Shown in pieces: positions 50,532-59,048 of a stretch of 64,000 nucleotides of DNA. Below the pieces are notes generated by a model, which was not told the DNA's origin, did no database searches, and saw only the letters and a program-made list of their open reading frames with translations. Within the stretch, counting starts at the first letter, position 1. Every line of letters begins with the position of its first letter. Source of the DNA: SHLQ01 sp964562985 (GTDB taxonomy: Bacteria; Actinomycetota; Acidimicrobiia; Acidimicrobiales; SHLQ01); contig CAZLWE010000008.1 in NCBI GenBank assembly GCA_964562985.1, positions 13,587-77,586 on the forward strand, given 5' to 3'. Position numbers and translations under genes: made by a program.

Positions 50532-50813
50532 ATGAGCGAGGCGGTAGAGGTGAAGAGGTATCGGCGAGTGCCTCATGTCGAACGTCGGTTGTCGGGCGGG
50601 CGACGCTTGGTGCAGACGGTTGACGCGCCCCGAGCGATCCAACTGGCCGGATCCGCGCCAATGATCTGGGATCTTCTCGACGAGAACCCAGAGCCAGAAC
50701 AGGTCGCTGCGCAGCTCCAGCAACACTTTTCGGATCCGCCCGCGGTGATCGCTGCGGGCGTCGAAGTGGGTCTTGCGTCGCTGGTCGACTCCAAATTGGT
50801 GGTGGTGGAATGA
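50532..50813 (+). CDS. PqqD-like RiPP recognition element protein
   Basis: 93 aa. V-x-R-L-S-G-G-R-R-L-V, the central A-P-R-A-I-Q-L-A-G-S-A-P-M-I-W-D-L-L-D and the C-terminal V-x-x-L-x-x-L-V-D-S-K-L-V match PqqD/RRE domains, which bind leader peptides for ribosomally made natural products. It sits 3 nt after lysA and overlaps the next gene by 4 nt. No precursor peptide or radical-SAM gene was found nearby. Confidence 0.65.
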   Translation: MSEAVEVKRYRRVPHVERRLSGGRRLVQTVDAPRAIQLAGSAPMIWDLLDENPEPEQVAAQLQQHFSDPPAVIAAGVEVGLASLVDSKLVVVE

Positions 50814-51871
50814 TTGGGGAGCTCGTCACACAAGTTGCCTCAATCGGGCTTGCTGGGTCGACACCGGTGGACGGGATCCACGTTGCGGGCGCTGATGCGG
50901 CGGAGTTCGTAGCCGAGCTCGATCGTCAGCGCATCGTCGGTTTGGGCCTGTGGGCTATCGAACGCGGTGAACTGCACATCGAAGAGGAATCACTGCAACG
51001 GCTTCGAGATCGCCATGACATGGCGATGGCGCAAAGCATGCGCATCGAGCTGACCGCCAAACGCGTTTCCGACGCCCTTACGGAACGGGGTGTTCGCCAC
51101 CGTCTTCTCAAAGGAGCGGCGCTTGCCCATTCGATCTATGGCGATGCGAGCCTGCGCTCGTTTCGTGACGTCGACGTTCTGATTCCGTCAGACGGTATCG
51201 ATGATGCGGTCGGGGTTTTGGCCGGGATGGGGGCAAGCCGCTCAAGCCCGGAGTTGCGGCCGGGCTTCGACCGGCGGTTCGCAAAGTCGGTGACGATGCG
51301 TCTCGACGATGTCGAAGTGGATGTTCATCGTCTACTAGCCCCAGGTCCCTTTGGCGTGTGGATGCGGCCCAACGATCTCTTTGTGATGAAAGACCATTTG
51401 GACCTTGCAGGCACGTCCATCCCGACGTTGGACGTAACCGACCACCTCATTCATGCGTGTTATCACGTGGCTCTTGGGCAGCCCGAGCCGGTATTGGCCA
51501 ATCTCGTCGATGTGGCGCTACTCGCGCAACGGGACGTGGATTGGGAACGAGTCGGCCAAACGGTGAGTCGATGGCGTGGTGCTGCAGCGATGAAACGCTG
51601 CGTGGAGTTGGTGGAGGCGCGTCTGGACACCAGGTTGCCCGAGCAGCTGGCCGACTATCGTCGTGCAACGCTCACCGCCGACGAGCGGTTGGCTGTCGGT
51701 CCGTATCTCAGCGACGACCCAGAAGGGCGCTTCGCTGCGTTGGCGCCCGCAACACTGCGAGCGTTGCCGATGAGCGAGCGACCGGCGTTTGCCCGCGCGG
51801 TTGGGTTTCCCGACGGCAGTGATCCCAAGGAACGGGTGTTGTCGATGGTGGAGCGCTTTCGCTCTACGTAG
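50810..51871 (+). CDS. Nucleotidyltransferase family protein (NTP_transf_5-like)
   Basis: 353 aa. The pattern H-R-L-L-K-G-A-A-L-A, S-L-R-S-F-R-D-V-D-V-L-I (metal-binding D-x-D) and V-E-V-D-V-H are the Pol-beta-type active site seen in the NTP_transf_5 group, which often stands beside PqqD-like and HprK-like genes. It could modify a peptide or protein with a nucleotide; the target is unknown. Coupled to the PqqD-like gene by an ATGA overlap; converges with the receptor kinase. Confidence 0.72.
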   Translation: MIGELVTQVASIGLAGSTPVDGIHVAGADAAEFVAELDRQRIVGLGLWAIERGELHIEEESLQRLRDRHDMAMAQSMRIELTAKRVSDALTERGVRHRLLKGAALAHSIYGDASLRSFRDVDVLIPSDGIDDAVGVLAGMGASRSSPELRPGFDRRFAKSVTMRLDDVEVDVHRLLAPGPFGVWMRPNDLFVMKDHLDLAGTSIPTLDVTDHLIHACYHVALGQPEPVLANLVDVALLAQRDVDWERVGQTVSRWRGAAAMKRCVELVEARLDTRLPEQLADYRRATLTADERLAVGPYLSDDPEGRFAALAPATLRALPMSERPAFARAVGFPDGSDPKERVLSMVERFRST

Positions 51872-53153
51872 GGTCAGCGCTCGGCTGCGGTGTTGCACAT
51901 CCATCAGGGCCGATCCGCACCTCGAGGCCCGTTGCGAGGGGCGCAACGTCGAGGTTCTCTACCGACGACGTTGCACTAGCATCCCAATTCGGGAACGTGA
52001 ACCAGGTTCCGTCGACAGGCCGGAACACACCGAGGCTGTCGATCCCGTTGCAGTTCCAGTCTGCAATGGCGGCCAGATCACCTGGTTCGCCGACCTTCCA
52101 CAGTGCGGGTTTGCCATTCTGGGTAATCGTGAGTGTGCCGGTTGCGTCGTTCCATGTCGCGTCGTGGGAGACCAGCGTCGTGTCTGACGCGACGACGTTC
52201 TCGATGAGCAACGGCGGCGGTTGTTGGGCTGCTGCTGGTGTGGAGGGGAGCAGGGACTCGATACCGAGCGCCGCTATCACGACCAGCGCCGCGATTGCTG
52301 CCACAAGGATGCTGATCTTGGATCGGGGGGACGCTGCGTCGTCGTCGCCGTCACTGCGGCCACCGGGTCGTGGGCCGAAGTCACGGGTGGTGCTAGTGGG
52401 GGGTGGACCCCCGCTGCCCAATCTCCGCGCAATGCCCGATGGGGTGTGGGTCGTCGACCCGAGACTCAGCGCGTCGCGAAGGTCGTCGACCTTAACGGGC
52501 ACTCCTGCGTCAGCTTGTTCGACGAGATGATCCAGTCTGGTCATCGTGGCGATGATCGCTGGTTCGAGCGAATCGCCGTCGAGAGCTGTGCGAGCGATCG
52601 CGGCTGCACAACGAATGTCGAACTCTGGCGATGCCATGCGGCGTGGTCCCGCCCATTCTTCGGTCCCCTGCAGTAGCTCTTCGCCGTCTGCGAGGCGAGC
52701 GGTGGAGAAATCGAAGAGGGCCGAACCGCCAAGCGGGCGAATCCCAACATTGGATGGGCTGAGGTCGCCGTGGATCCACCCGGACTCGTGGATGTATGCC
52801 AGTGCAGCAGTTAGGCCTTGGAAGACGTAGCGCAGTTCGTGCAACGTCAGTGGTGAGTCAGAAATCAGATCGGCGAGCGTGCCTCCTGCGCAGTATTCAA
52901 CCGCAATGGTCGATGGGGGTTCACTCGCGAGCATCTTCACGATGTGGGGGTGCGTGAGGTTGCGGAGCGCGTCGACCTCGGAGGTGACGTTTTCGCCAGC
53001 GGTGGCGATCTTGATGGCCGCCATGGTTTTGTCTGCGCCGAGTTCCCCGAGAAAGACGGTTCCGTGGCGACCAGAACCCAAGGGGTGATGGAGTGTGGCC
53101 GATTCGAGCGGATCGCCGTCGAGCAATGAGAAAGCAATGGGAGATAGCTGCAT
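51864..53153 (-). CDS. Ser/Thr receptor protein kinase with FG-GAP-like sensor
   Basis: 429 aa. A kinase domain (about 15-270) has the Gly-loop L-G-S-G-R-H-G-T-V-F, Lys in A-A-I-K, H-G-D-L-S-P-S-N and DFS in place of DFG; A-S-P-E replaces the usual APE context. A single TM helix (279-298) leads to an extracellular part with A-D-W-N-C-N-G-I-D-S-L-G-V-F-R-P-V-D-G-T-W, typical of FG-GAP/VCBS-like repeats. I chose ATG 53153: TTGCAC-N17-TATCTT ends 7 nt before it, indicating leaderless transcription. Lies inverted inside the hom-lysA block. Confidence 0.8.
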   Translation of the reverse strand: MQLSPIAFSLLDGDPLESATLHHPLGSGRHGTVFLGELGADKTMAAIKIATAGENVTSEVDALRNLTHPHIVKMLASEPPSTIAVEYCAGGTLADLISDSPLTLHELRYVFQGLTAALAYIHESGWIHGDLSPSNVGIRPLGGSALFDFSTARLADGEELLQGTEEWAGPRRMASPEFDIRCAAAIARTALDGDSLEPAIIATMTRLDHLVEQADAGVPVKVDDLRDALSLGSTTHTPSGIARRLGSGGPPPTSTTRDFGPRPGGRSDGDDDAASPRSKISILVAAIAALVVIAALGIESLLPSTPAAAQQPPPLLIENVVASDTTLVSHDATWNDATGTLTITQNGKPALWKVGEPGDLAAIADWNCNGIDSLGVFRPVDGTWFTFPNWDASATSSVENLDVAPLATGLEVRIGPDGCATPQPSADPT

Positions 53154-53240
53154 ATATTGAAAGATACCGAAAAGCATTAAAGAGTGCAAGGGGGGTGTAA
53201 GAAGTCGAGTACATCTCCGGCGGCGGTAGCGTTGTCTCCT

Positions 53241-54527
53241 ATGACAGATCACCAGTCGATTGGCCTTGGCGTACTTGGTTGCGGAACCGTTGGACAATCG
53301 TTTTGCCAGCTCATTGCGGCACAACATGAAGAGATCGAACGGCGTACGGGACTCCGCTTAGAGGTCCGCCGTATCGCCGTCCGGGACACCTCGAAATCGC
53401 GCACCGGCATCGACTCGGCGCTACTTACGGACTCGGTCGAAGAGGTGATCGACGCAGAGGATGTCGACGTAGTCATCGAGGCGATGGGCGGGGTTGACCC
53501 GACCCACGATCACGTCCTGCGCGCGTTCAACGCGGGTAAGCCGGTCGTCACCGCGAACAAGGAGCTCCTCGCGCTACACGGGCCGGAACTGTTCGCCGCC
53601 GCAGGTAATGCCGGGGTCGACTTAGGCCTCGAGGCAGCCGTAGCCGCAGGCCTTCCATTCATCCGAGCACTTCGCGAGTCGCTCGCCGGTGAGCGAATCT
53701 CGCGCGTCATGGGAATCGTCAATGGGACGACCAACTACATCCTCTCGCAGATGACCGAACATGGCGCCGACTATGGCGAAGCCCTCGCCGAAGCTCAGAA
53801 ACTCGGCTTTGCCGAGGCCGACCCGACCGCGGATGTGGGCGGCTTCGATGCTGGCTCGAAGGCGGCGATCATCGCAACGCTTGCGTTTCGCGAGGCAATT
53901 CGAGCGAACGACGTCTTTATCGAAGGAATTGAGCAGACCACGGCCGAGGACATTGCGAAAGCTGACAGTCTCGGGCACGTCATCAAATTGCTCGCGATCG
54001 TTCAGCGCAATGACGACGATTCGATCTCCGCTCGCGTCCACCCAACCATGGTTCCCAAGGGTCACCCGTTGGCGTCAGTCCGCGACAGCTTCAACGCGGT
54101 CTTCGTTGAGGGCGATGGCATCGACCAGGTGATGTTCTATGGTCGCGGCGCTGGCGGGCACCCGACCGCGGCGATGATGGTCGGCGACGCCATCGATGCC
54201 GCACTCAGCCAACGATCGGGCTGCAACCGCGGTGTCGGTCCGCTCCCACCTGCGATGGTTCGCTCGATCGACGATGTCAGCTCCGCGTTCTACATCAGCT
54301 TGGATGCAGCCGATATGCCCGGAGTTCTGGCCGAGATCGCCAACGTATTTGGCGATCGAAACGTGTCGATCAAATCGATGGACCAAGAAGGACTCGGCGA
54401 CGAAGCTCGCCTGGTGTTCATCACCCACGAAGCGCTCGAGCGCGACGTGCGGGCAACCCTTGAGGCCCTAGAGGGTCTCGATTCGGTGAAGAAAATCGGC
54501 CAAGTCCTGCGGGCGATCAGCGACTGA
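53241..54527 (+). CDS. hom: Homoserine dehydrogenase
   Basis: 428 aa. Nucleotide-binding L-G-V-L-G-C-G-T-V-G-Q, the catalytic A-N-K-E-L-L-A core, N-G-T-T-N-Y-I-L and a C-terminal ACT domain (F-Y-I-S-L-D-A-A-D-M-P-G-V-L) for threonine feedback. Makes homoserine for Thr/Met synthesis. ATG 53241. thrC follows after 1 nt. Confidence 0.95.
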   Translation: MTDHQSIGLGVLGCGTVGQSFCQLIAAQHEEIERRTGLRLEVRRIAVRDTSKSRTGIDSALLTDSVEEVIDAEDVDVVIEAMGGVDPTHDHVLRAFNAGKPVVTANKELLALHGPELFAAAGNAGVDLGLEAAVAAGLPFIRALRESLAGERISRVMGIVNGTTNYILSQMTEHGADYGEALAEAQKLGFAEADPTADVGGFDAGSKAAIIATLAFREAIRANDVFIEGIEQTTAEDIAKADSLGHVIKLLAIVQRNDDDSISARVHPTMVPKGHPLASVRDSFNAVFVEGDGIDQVMFYGRGAGGHPTAAMMVGDAIDAALSQRSGCNRGVGPLPPAMVRSIDDVSSAFYISLDAADMPGVLAEIANVFGDRNVSIKSMDQEGLGDEARLVFITHEALERDVRATLEALEGLDSVKKIGQVLRAISD

Positions 54528-54528
54528 A

Positions 54529-55908
54529 ATGCTCTCCTACATCAGCACTCGAGGAAATGCCCCGGCGCTCAGCTTCGCGGAGGTGCTGTTGACCGGGCTC
54601 GCGCCGGACGGCGGCCTCTACGTTCCGTCCAGTTGGCCAACGGAGCACACCGCAGACCCCGAACTTCCCTACGCCGAATACGCCGCAGAGATTATGTGGC
54701 CCTTCGTCGACGGGTCGATCGAGCGTTCGGACTTCGACGCCATCTGCGCAGCGGCCTACGCGAGCTTCACTCACCCCGAGGTCATCCCGACCGCAACGCT
54801 CGCCGACGGAATCACCCTCGTCGAGTTGTTTCACGGTCCGACGCTCGCCTTCAAAGACGTTGCAATGCAGCTTCTCGGTCGGCTCTTCGACTTTGAGCTC
54901 GGGCGACAAGGCCGGCGGGTCACGATCGTCGGCGCTACTTCTGGCGATACCGGATCCGCTGCCATCGAGGCATTTCGCGACCGCTCCAATGTTGACATCG
55001 TGATTCTCCATCCGCACGGTCGAACCTCAGATGTGCAACGTCGGCAAATGACGAGTGTCGATGCCGCCAACGTGTTCAACGTCGCGATCGAAGGAACCTT
55101 CGACGATTGCCAAGACCTCGTGAAGGCAATGTTTGCCGACTCGGCGTTCCGTGAACGGGTAAGCCTCGCGGCCGTCAACTCGATCAACTGGGCTCGGGTT
55201 ATGGCCCAGGTTGTCTACTACCACTGGGCAGCAGCCAGGGTCGGGGGCGGTCCCGTGTCAATAACCGTGCCAACCGGGAACTTCGGCAATGTGTTCGCGG
55301 GGCGTGTCGCCAAGCGTATGGGTGCGCCGATCGGCGAGTTCGTCGTGGCGAGTAACCGCAACGCGATCTTGACCGAGTTCTTTACGACCGGTTCCATGAC
55401 GATCAGTCCCGTCGAGCCATCGCTGTCGCCGAGCATGGACATCCAGGTGTCGAGCAATCTCGAGCGACGAATATTTGAACTCCTCGATCGCGATGGACAA
55501 GCGGTCGCTGCGCTGCTCGAACGCTTCCGAGCCGACGGTGAGATCACCCTTCCTTCCGAAGCGATTCCGCGAATGCAGGAAGGGTGGGTCGGCGAGAGTC
55601 TCTCCGACCCAGAAACCACCGATATTATCTCGACGGTGTTTGACGAGTCCGGGGTCATCCTCGACCCACACAGCGCCGTCGGCGTCGGCGCAGCGAGACG
55701 TCGACCTGACTCGATGCCTCGTCTGGTGATGGCAACCGCGCATTCGGCCAAGTTCCCCGACGCCGTCGAAGCGGCGACCGGCGTGCGCCCAGCGCTTCCC
55801 GCGCACCTCGGTGACCTATTCGATCGGCCAGAACGCTTCGACGTCCTACCCAATGATCTGGTGACTGTGCAGGACTACGTCGATAGATCCCGCAGCGCGA
55901 ATCGGTAG
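54529..55908 (+). CDS. thrC: Threonine synthase
   Basis: 459 aa. PLP Lys in T-L-A-F-K-D-V-A-M-Q, with S-T-R-G-N-A-P, G-A-T-S-G-D-T-G-S-A and V-P-T-G-N-F-G-N-V. Length and motifs match the long ThrC class (yeast/Gram-negative type). Converts O-phosphohomoserine to threonine. The homoserine kinase gene thrB, usually next to it, is missing from this block. Confidence 0.95.
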   Translation: MLSYISTRGNAPALSFAEVLLTGLAPDGGLYVPSSWPTEHTADPELPYAEYAAEIMWPFVDGSIERSDFDAICAAAYASFTHPEVIPTATLADGITLVELFHGPTLAFKDVAMQLLGRLFDFELGRQGRRVTIVGATSGDTGSAAIEAFRDRSNVDIVILHPHGRTSDVQRRQMTSVDAANVFNVAIEGTFDDCQDLVKAMFADSAFRERVSLAAVNSINWARVMAQVVYYHWAAARVGGGPVSITVPTGNFGNVFAGRVAKRMGAPIGEFVVASNRNAILTEFFTTGSMTISPVEPSLSPSMDIQVSSNLERRIFELLDRDGQAVAALLERFRADGEITLPSEAIPRMQEGWVGESLSDPETTDIISTVFDESGVILDPHSAVGVGAARRRPDSMPRLVMATAHSAKFPDAVEAATGVRPALPAHLGDLFDRPERFDVLPNDLVTVQDYVDRSRSANR

Positions 55909-56109
55909 TCGCTGGCCATCGGCGATGTAATTTTTGCGGCGGAATTGGTGTGTAACGGCGGCGCAGATACACTTTGCGTGACTGCAACTCACCTCATGTG
56001 TGGGGCTGGCCACCGTTCGGAACGGTCAGTGTTGTTTGCAGACACAGGCATAACGAGCGGATCGAACGTCGAGGCGCTCACAACCGGACAACCACAGAGG
56101 GGACCTGAC

Positions 56110-57678
56110 GTGGAGGCCACTGAACTCCGTCGATCAACGCTGGAACGAAAAGACCGCGATGAGCTCGTAACGATCGCAACCGCGCTGGGGGCAAAGCCGC
56201 CATCACGAGCACGCAAAGCCGAGATCGTCGACCTGATCATTACGTCCGCCACAACCGCTGGCGCCGACGCACCTGAGGAACCCGACGTCAAGGAGGAAGC
56301 GGTTGGTGATGACGCAGCAGGTTCCGAGGACGACGGATCGACCTATCACGCAGGCGATGACGAGTTCGACTTCGGTGAGGTGACCACCAAGAAGAAGAGT
56401 GGCAACGGCGACGGGAATGGGTCTGGCAAGGGCAGGGGAGCCAAGTCCAAGAAGGGCGATGCCTCGGCCGACAATAACGACGATGCTCCAACCGAACGAG
56501 GGAATCGACGTCGTCGGCGTCGGGGGCGCGGTGGCGACAACGACTCCGATAGCGGTCCGGTCAACGTAGATGGGCACCTCGACCTCCGAGAGGACGGCTA
56601 CGGCTTCTTGCGGGTTGGAACAGCCAGTTCTTCGATGGACGACGCGTACGTCTCGGTCAAGCAGGTTCGGCAATTTGGACTCCGCAAGGGCGATCACCTC
56701 GTCGGCACGAGCCGACCTGCCAATCGCAACGAGAAGAATCCAGCGATGTTGACCATCGACTCGATCAATGGCAGCGAACCTGCCGCCGCACTCGATCGGC
56801 GAGTCTTCGATGCCCTGACCCCCCTTCATCCATCGGAGTCACTTTCACTCGAAGGGGACTCGAACAGTGCAGCGATGCGGATAATGGATCTGCTGACGCC
56901 GATCGGAAAGGGCCAGCGAGGGGTGATCGTCGCTCCGCCACGTACCGGCAAAACCGCGCTGATCGCCGAGATCGCCGAGTCCATAGAAGCGAACTATCCC
57001 GAATTGAACCTGTTCGTGCTGCTGATCGATGAGCGACCCGAAGACATCACCGAAATCAAGCGTGCGGTGAAAGAAGCCGAGGTGATCACCTCGCCGTTCG
57101 ATCGTCCAGCCGATGAGCACGCCGCTCTAGCCGACATGACCGTCGAGCGCGCAAAACGTCTCGTCGAGTTGGGGCGCGACGTCGTCTTGTTGTTCGACGG
57201 CGTGTCTCGTCTCGTTCGAACCCACAATCAGACAGGATCGTCCTCTGGGCGAACCATGCCTGGCGGCATCGATGCCAATTCGATCTACCCAGCCAAGCGC
57301 CTCCTGGGTGCGGCTCGTGCCATGGAAGAAGGTGGGTCGCTTACCGTCATCGCGACAGCCTCCGCGGACGAAGCCGATGGAGACGACTCGATTCTCCAGG
57401 CGCTGACCGGCCTGGCGAATATGGAACTGCGTCTGCACCGAGGTGCAGCGCTGCTCGGGACCCATCCAGCGATAGACGTGATGGCCTCGCAAACGCGCAA
57501 CGATTCCCACCTTGTCGACGACAAGGTGCAGCCTCAACTCGCGCAATTGCGGAGTGCTCTTGAAGCCATCGATGACCCTGTAGGCGACGGTTTGCCGCAG
57601 CTCGAGAAGCTGCTCGACCTGATCAACGGCTCAAAAAACAATGAGGCACTTCTCAAAGATGTGGCCAAGGGAGTTTGA
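56110..57678 (+). CDS. rho: Transcription termination factor Rho, divergent
   Basis: 522 aa. An N-terminal SAP-like helix (R-K-D-R-D-E-L) is followed by a charged Asp/Gly/Lys/Arg insertion, a cold-shock-type RNA-binding domain with G-Y-G-F-L-R, and a RecA-like ATPase. The P-loop is A-P-P-R-T-G-K-T, unusual for Rho (usually PPKAGKT). The secondary motifs are changed: D-G-V-S-R-L-V-R instead of DSITRLAR, and the Arg-finger region before P-A-I-D reads A-L-L-G-T-H. GTG 56110 has GAGGGG 7 nt upstream. Linked to rpmE by 33 nt. Confidence 0.9.
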   Translation: MEATELRRSTLERKDRDELVTIATALGAKPPSRARKAEIVDLIITSATTAGADAPEEPDVKEEAVGDDAAGSEDDGSTYHAGDDEFDFGEVTTKKKSGNGDGNGSGKGRGAKSKKGDASADNNDDAPTERGNRRRRRRGRGGDNDSDSGPVNVDGHLDLREDGYGFLRVGTASSSMDDAYVSVKQVRQFGLRKGDHLVGTSRPANRNEKNPAMLTIDSINGSEPAAALDRRVFDALTPLHPSESLSLEGDSNSAAMRIMDLLTPIGKGQRGVIVAPPRTGKTALIAEIAESIEANYPELNLFVLLIDERPEDITEIKRAVKEAEVITSPFDRPADEHAALADMTVERAKRLVELGRDVVLLFDGVSRLVRTHNQTGSSSGRTMPGGIDANSIYPAKRLLGAARAMEEGGSLTVIATASADEADGDDSILQALTGLANMELRLHRGAALLGTHPAIDVMASQTRNDSHLVDDKVQPQLAQLRSALEAIDDPVGDGLPQLEKLLDLINGSKNNEALLKDVAKGV

Positions 57679-57700
57679 TCTCGCTGAAACACAAGCGAGA
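57679..57700 (+). terminator. Hairpin between rho and rpmE
   Basis: TCTCGCT / AGCGAGA form a 7-bp stem with an 8-nt A-rich loop, starting at the second base after the rho stop and ending 11 nt before rpmE. It may attenuate or separate the two genes. Confidence 0.45.
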
Positions 57701-57711
57701 CTAGGAGAGTT

Positions 57712-58044
57712 ATGAAGCCCGACATTCACCCCGAGTACCGCCCGGTCGTCTTTCAGGACCAATCCTCGGGCGACAACATCATCATCGGATCGACGATTCA
57801 GACCGCCGAGACCATCAGTGTCGACGGCGTCGAGTACCCGCTCGCGAAGGTCGAACTTTCGTCACGCAGTCATCCGTTCTTCACCGGACAGATGAAGATC
57901 GTCGATACCGCAGGTCGCGTCGAACGTTTCGAGCGTCGTTACGGCACTCGTCGCAAGAAGGGCGCCGCACCTGCAGAGGACGCAGCACCTGTAGAGGACG
58001 CAGCGCCAGCTGAAGACGCCGCCGCTGACGGCGAAGACAGCTGA
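57712..58044 (+). CDS. rpmE: 50S ribosomal protein bL31, Cys-free type B-like
   Basis: 110 aa. M-K-P-D-I-H-P-E-Y-R-P-V-V-F-Q-D is the type-B (YkgM-like) N-terminus without the zinc Cys pair, and S-H-P-F-F-T-G precedes R-V-E-R-F-E-R-R-Y-G. The body is normal, then an Ala/Pro/Glu/Asp tail of about 30 residues with A-A-P-A-E-D-A-A-P repeats. A zinc-independent form of bL31. ATG 57712; Shine-Dalgarno AGGAGAG. Confidence 0.92.
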   Translation: MKPDIHPEYRPVVFQDQSSGDNIIIGSTIQTAETISVDGVEYPLAKVELSSRSHPFFTGQMKIVDTAGRVERFERRYGTRRKKGAAPAEDAAPVEDAAPAEDAAADGEDS

Positions 58045-58130
58045 TCGACGATCGCATCGCAAAGCTCGCAGCGATCAAGCTGCGGGCGCTAGCCGCAGAG
58101 CATCTCGACGTCCCCGTTGATGACCCAGCC

Positions 58131-59018
58131 ATGATTGGCTCGGGCGCAGCGGTCATCGTCGACGATGCATGCTGGGCGTACTTCCCTGAACCGCATCGTG
58201 GTGTCTTGGGCACGACGCTCGTTTGGGCACAGAGCCAAGGCGCAGCGCGCATGAACCTGATCACCGATGAGCGCGACGGCCTACTCGCCTTCATCGCAAC
58301 CGGTTTCGCTGAACCGTCACCGACGGTATGGCAGGCGGTGGAGCGTTCCATCGTGGCGACCGAGCCCGAGGCCCCGGAGATCCCGCCGCCGCCCAACTGT
58401 CCGGGGAGCACCGCAATACTTGCCGGACTGGAGCTCGAAGTCGTCGCCGATCACGGGGTTTGGCTCGGTGAGATCCATGGGCTCGAAGTGGCTCGGGTCG
58501 GCCTGCGGGGCGACGAGTGTGAGATTGATATTGGCGTCGGTGCCTACGACCAGTTCGCATCCGCAGCGCTCAGCGTCGACCGCGATGACGCGGCTGCGTT
58601 GTCGGTAGTTGTCGACATGGTGCGTCCTCATCGAGTCTCGGAGTCTGAGCCACATCCAATTGGTCGTCTCGTGCGCTCGCGTTGGCTGCGGTCTCAACTC
58701 ATCAACGATCCCCAGATCATCGAGATGGCCAACCTCAATCCAATCCCGCTACTGGTGCCACGGCCAGGGTTGGTCGAGAGTCAGCCAGCCGCGGGACTGG
58801 GAGACGATGTCCACGGGGCAAAGACGCTCGTGGTCTGCAGTACTGGTATCGACCTCGGCGTGGCCGAGACAGCCGCGGGATTAGCGGCGTATACCTCGCC
58901 CGAACGCGTAGTGGTGGTCATGCCAACGCGGGATCATCATCCGCGAATTGTTGCCTCGCTCGCGACGCTTGGACCACCGGCCGAACTGGTTGCCCTAGAC
59001 GGCGAGTGGTCCGACTAA
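58131..59018 (+). CDS. Conserved hypothetical protein in the rpmE-prfA interval
   Basis: 295 aa from ATG 58131, no recognised family. The in-frame sequence upstream (I-D-D-R-I-A-K-L-A-A-I-K-L-R-A-L-A-A) looks coding back to CTG 58041, which overlaps the rpmE stop (CTGA), but contains no ATG, GTG or TTG. So either the start is CTG/ATC or the region is untranslated. C-terminal half (T-L-V-V-C-S-T-G-I-D-L-G-V-A-E) could be a Rossmann-like fold. Not coupled by a Shine-Dalgarno to prfA. Confidence 0.6.
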   Translation: MIGSGAAVIVDDACWAYFPEPHRGVLGTTLVWAQSQGAARMNLITDERDGLLAFIATGFAEPSPTVWQAVERSIVATEPEAPEIPPPPNCPGSTAILAGLELEVVADHGVWLGEIHGLEVARVGLRGDECEIDIGVGAYDQFASAALSVDRDDAAALSVVVDMVRPHRVSESEPHPIGRLVRSRWLRSQLINDPQIIEMANLNPIPLLVPRPGLVESQPAAGLGDDVHGAKTLVVCSTGIDLGVAETAAGLAAYTSPERVVVVMPTRDHHPRIVASLATLGPPAELVALDGEWSD

Positions 59019-59048
59019 GACCAGCCGATATGGGGCTAGGTTGAAGAG

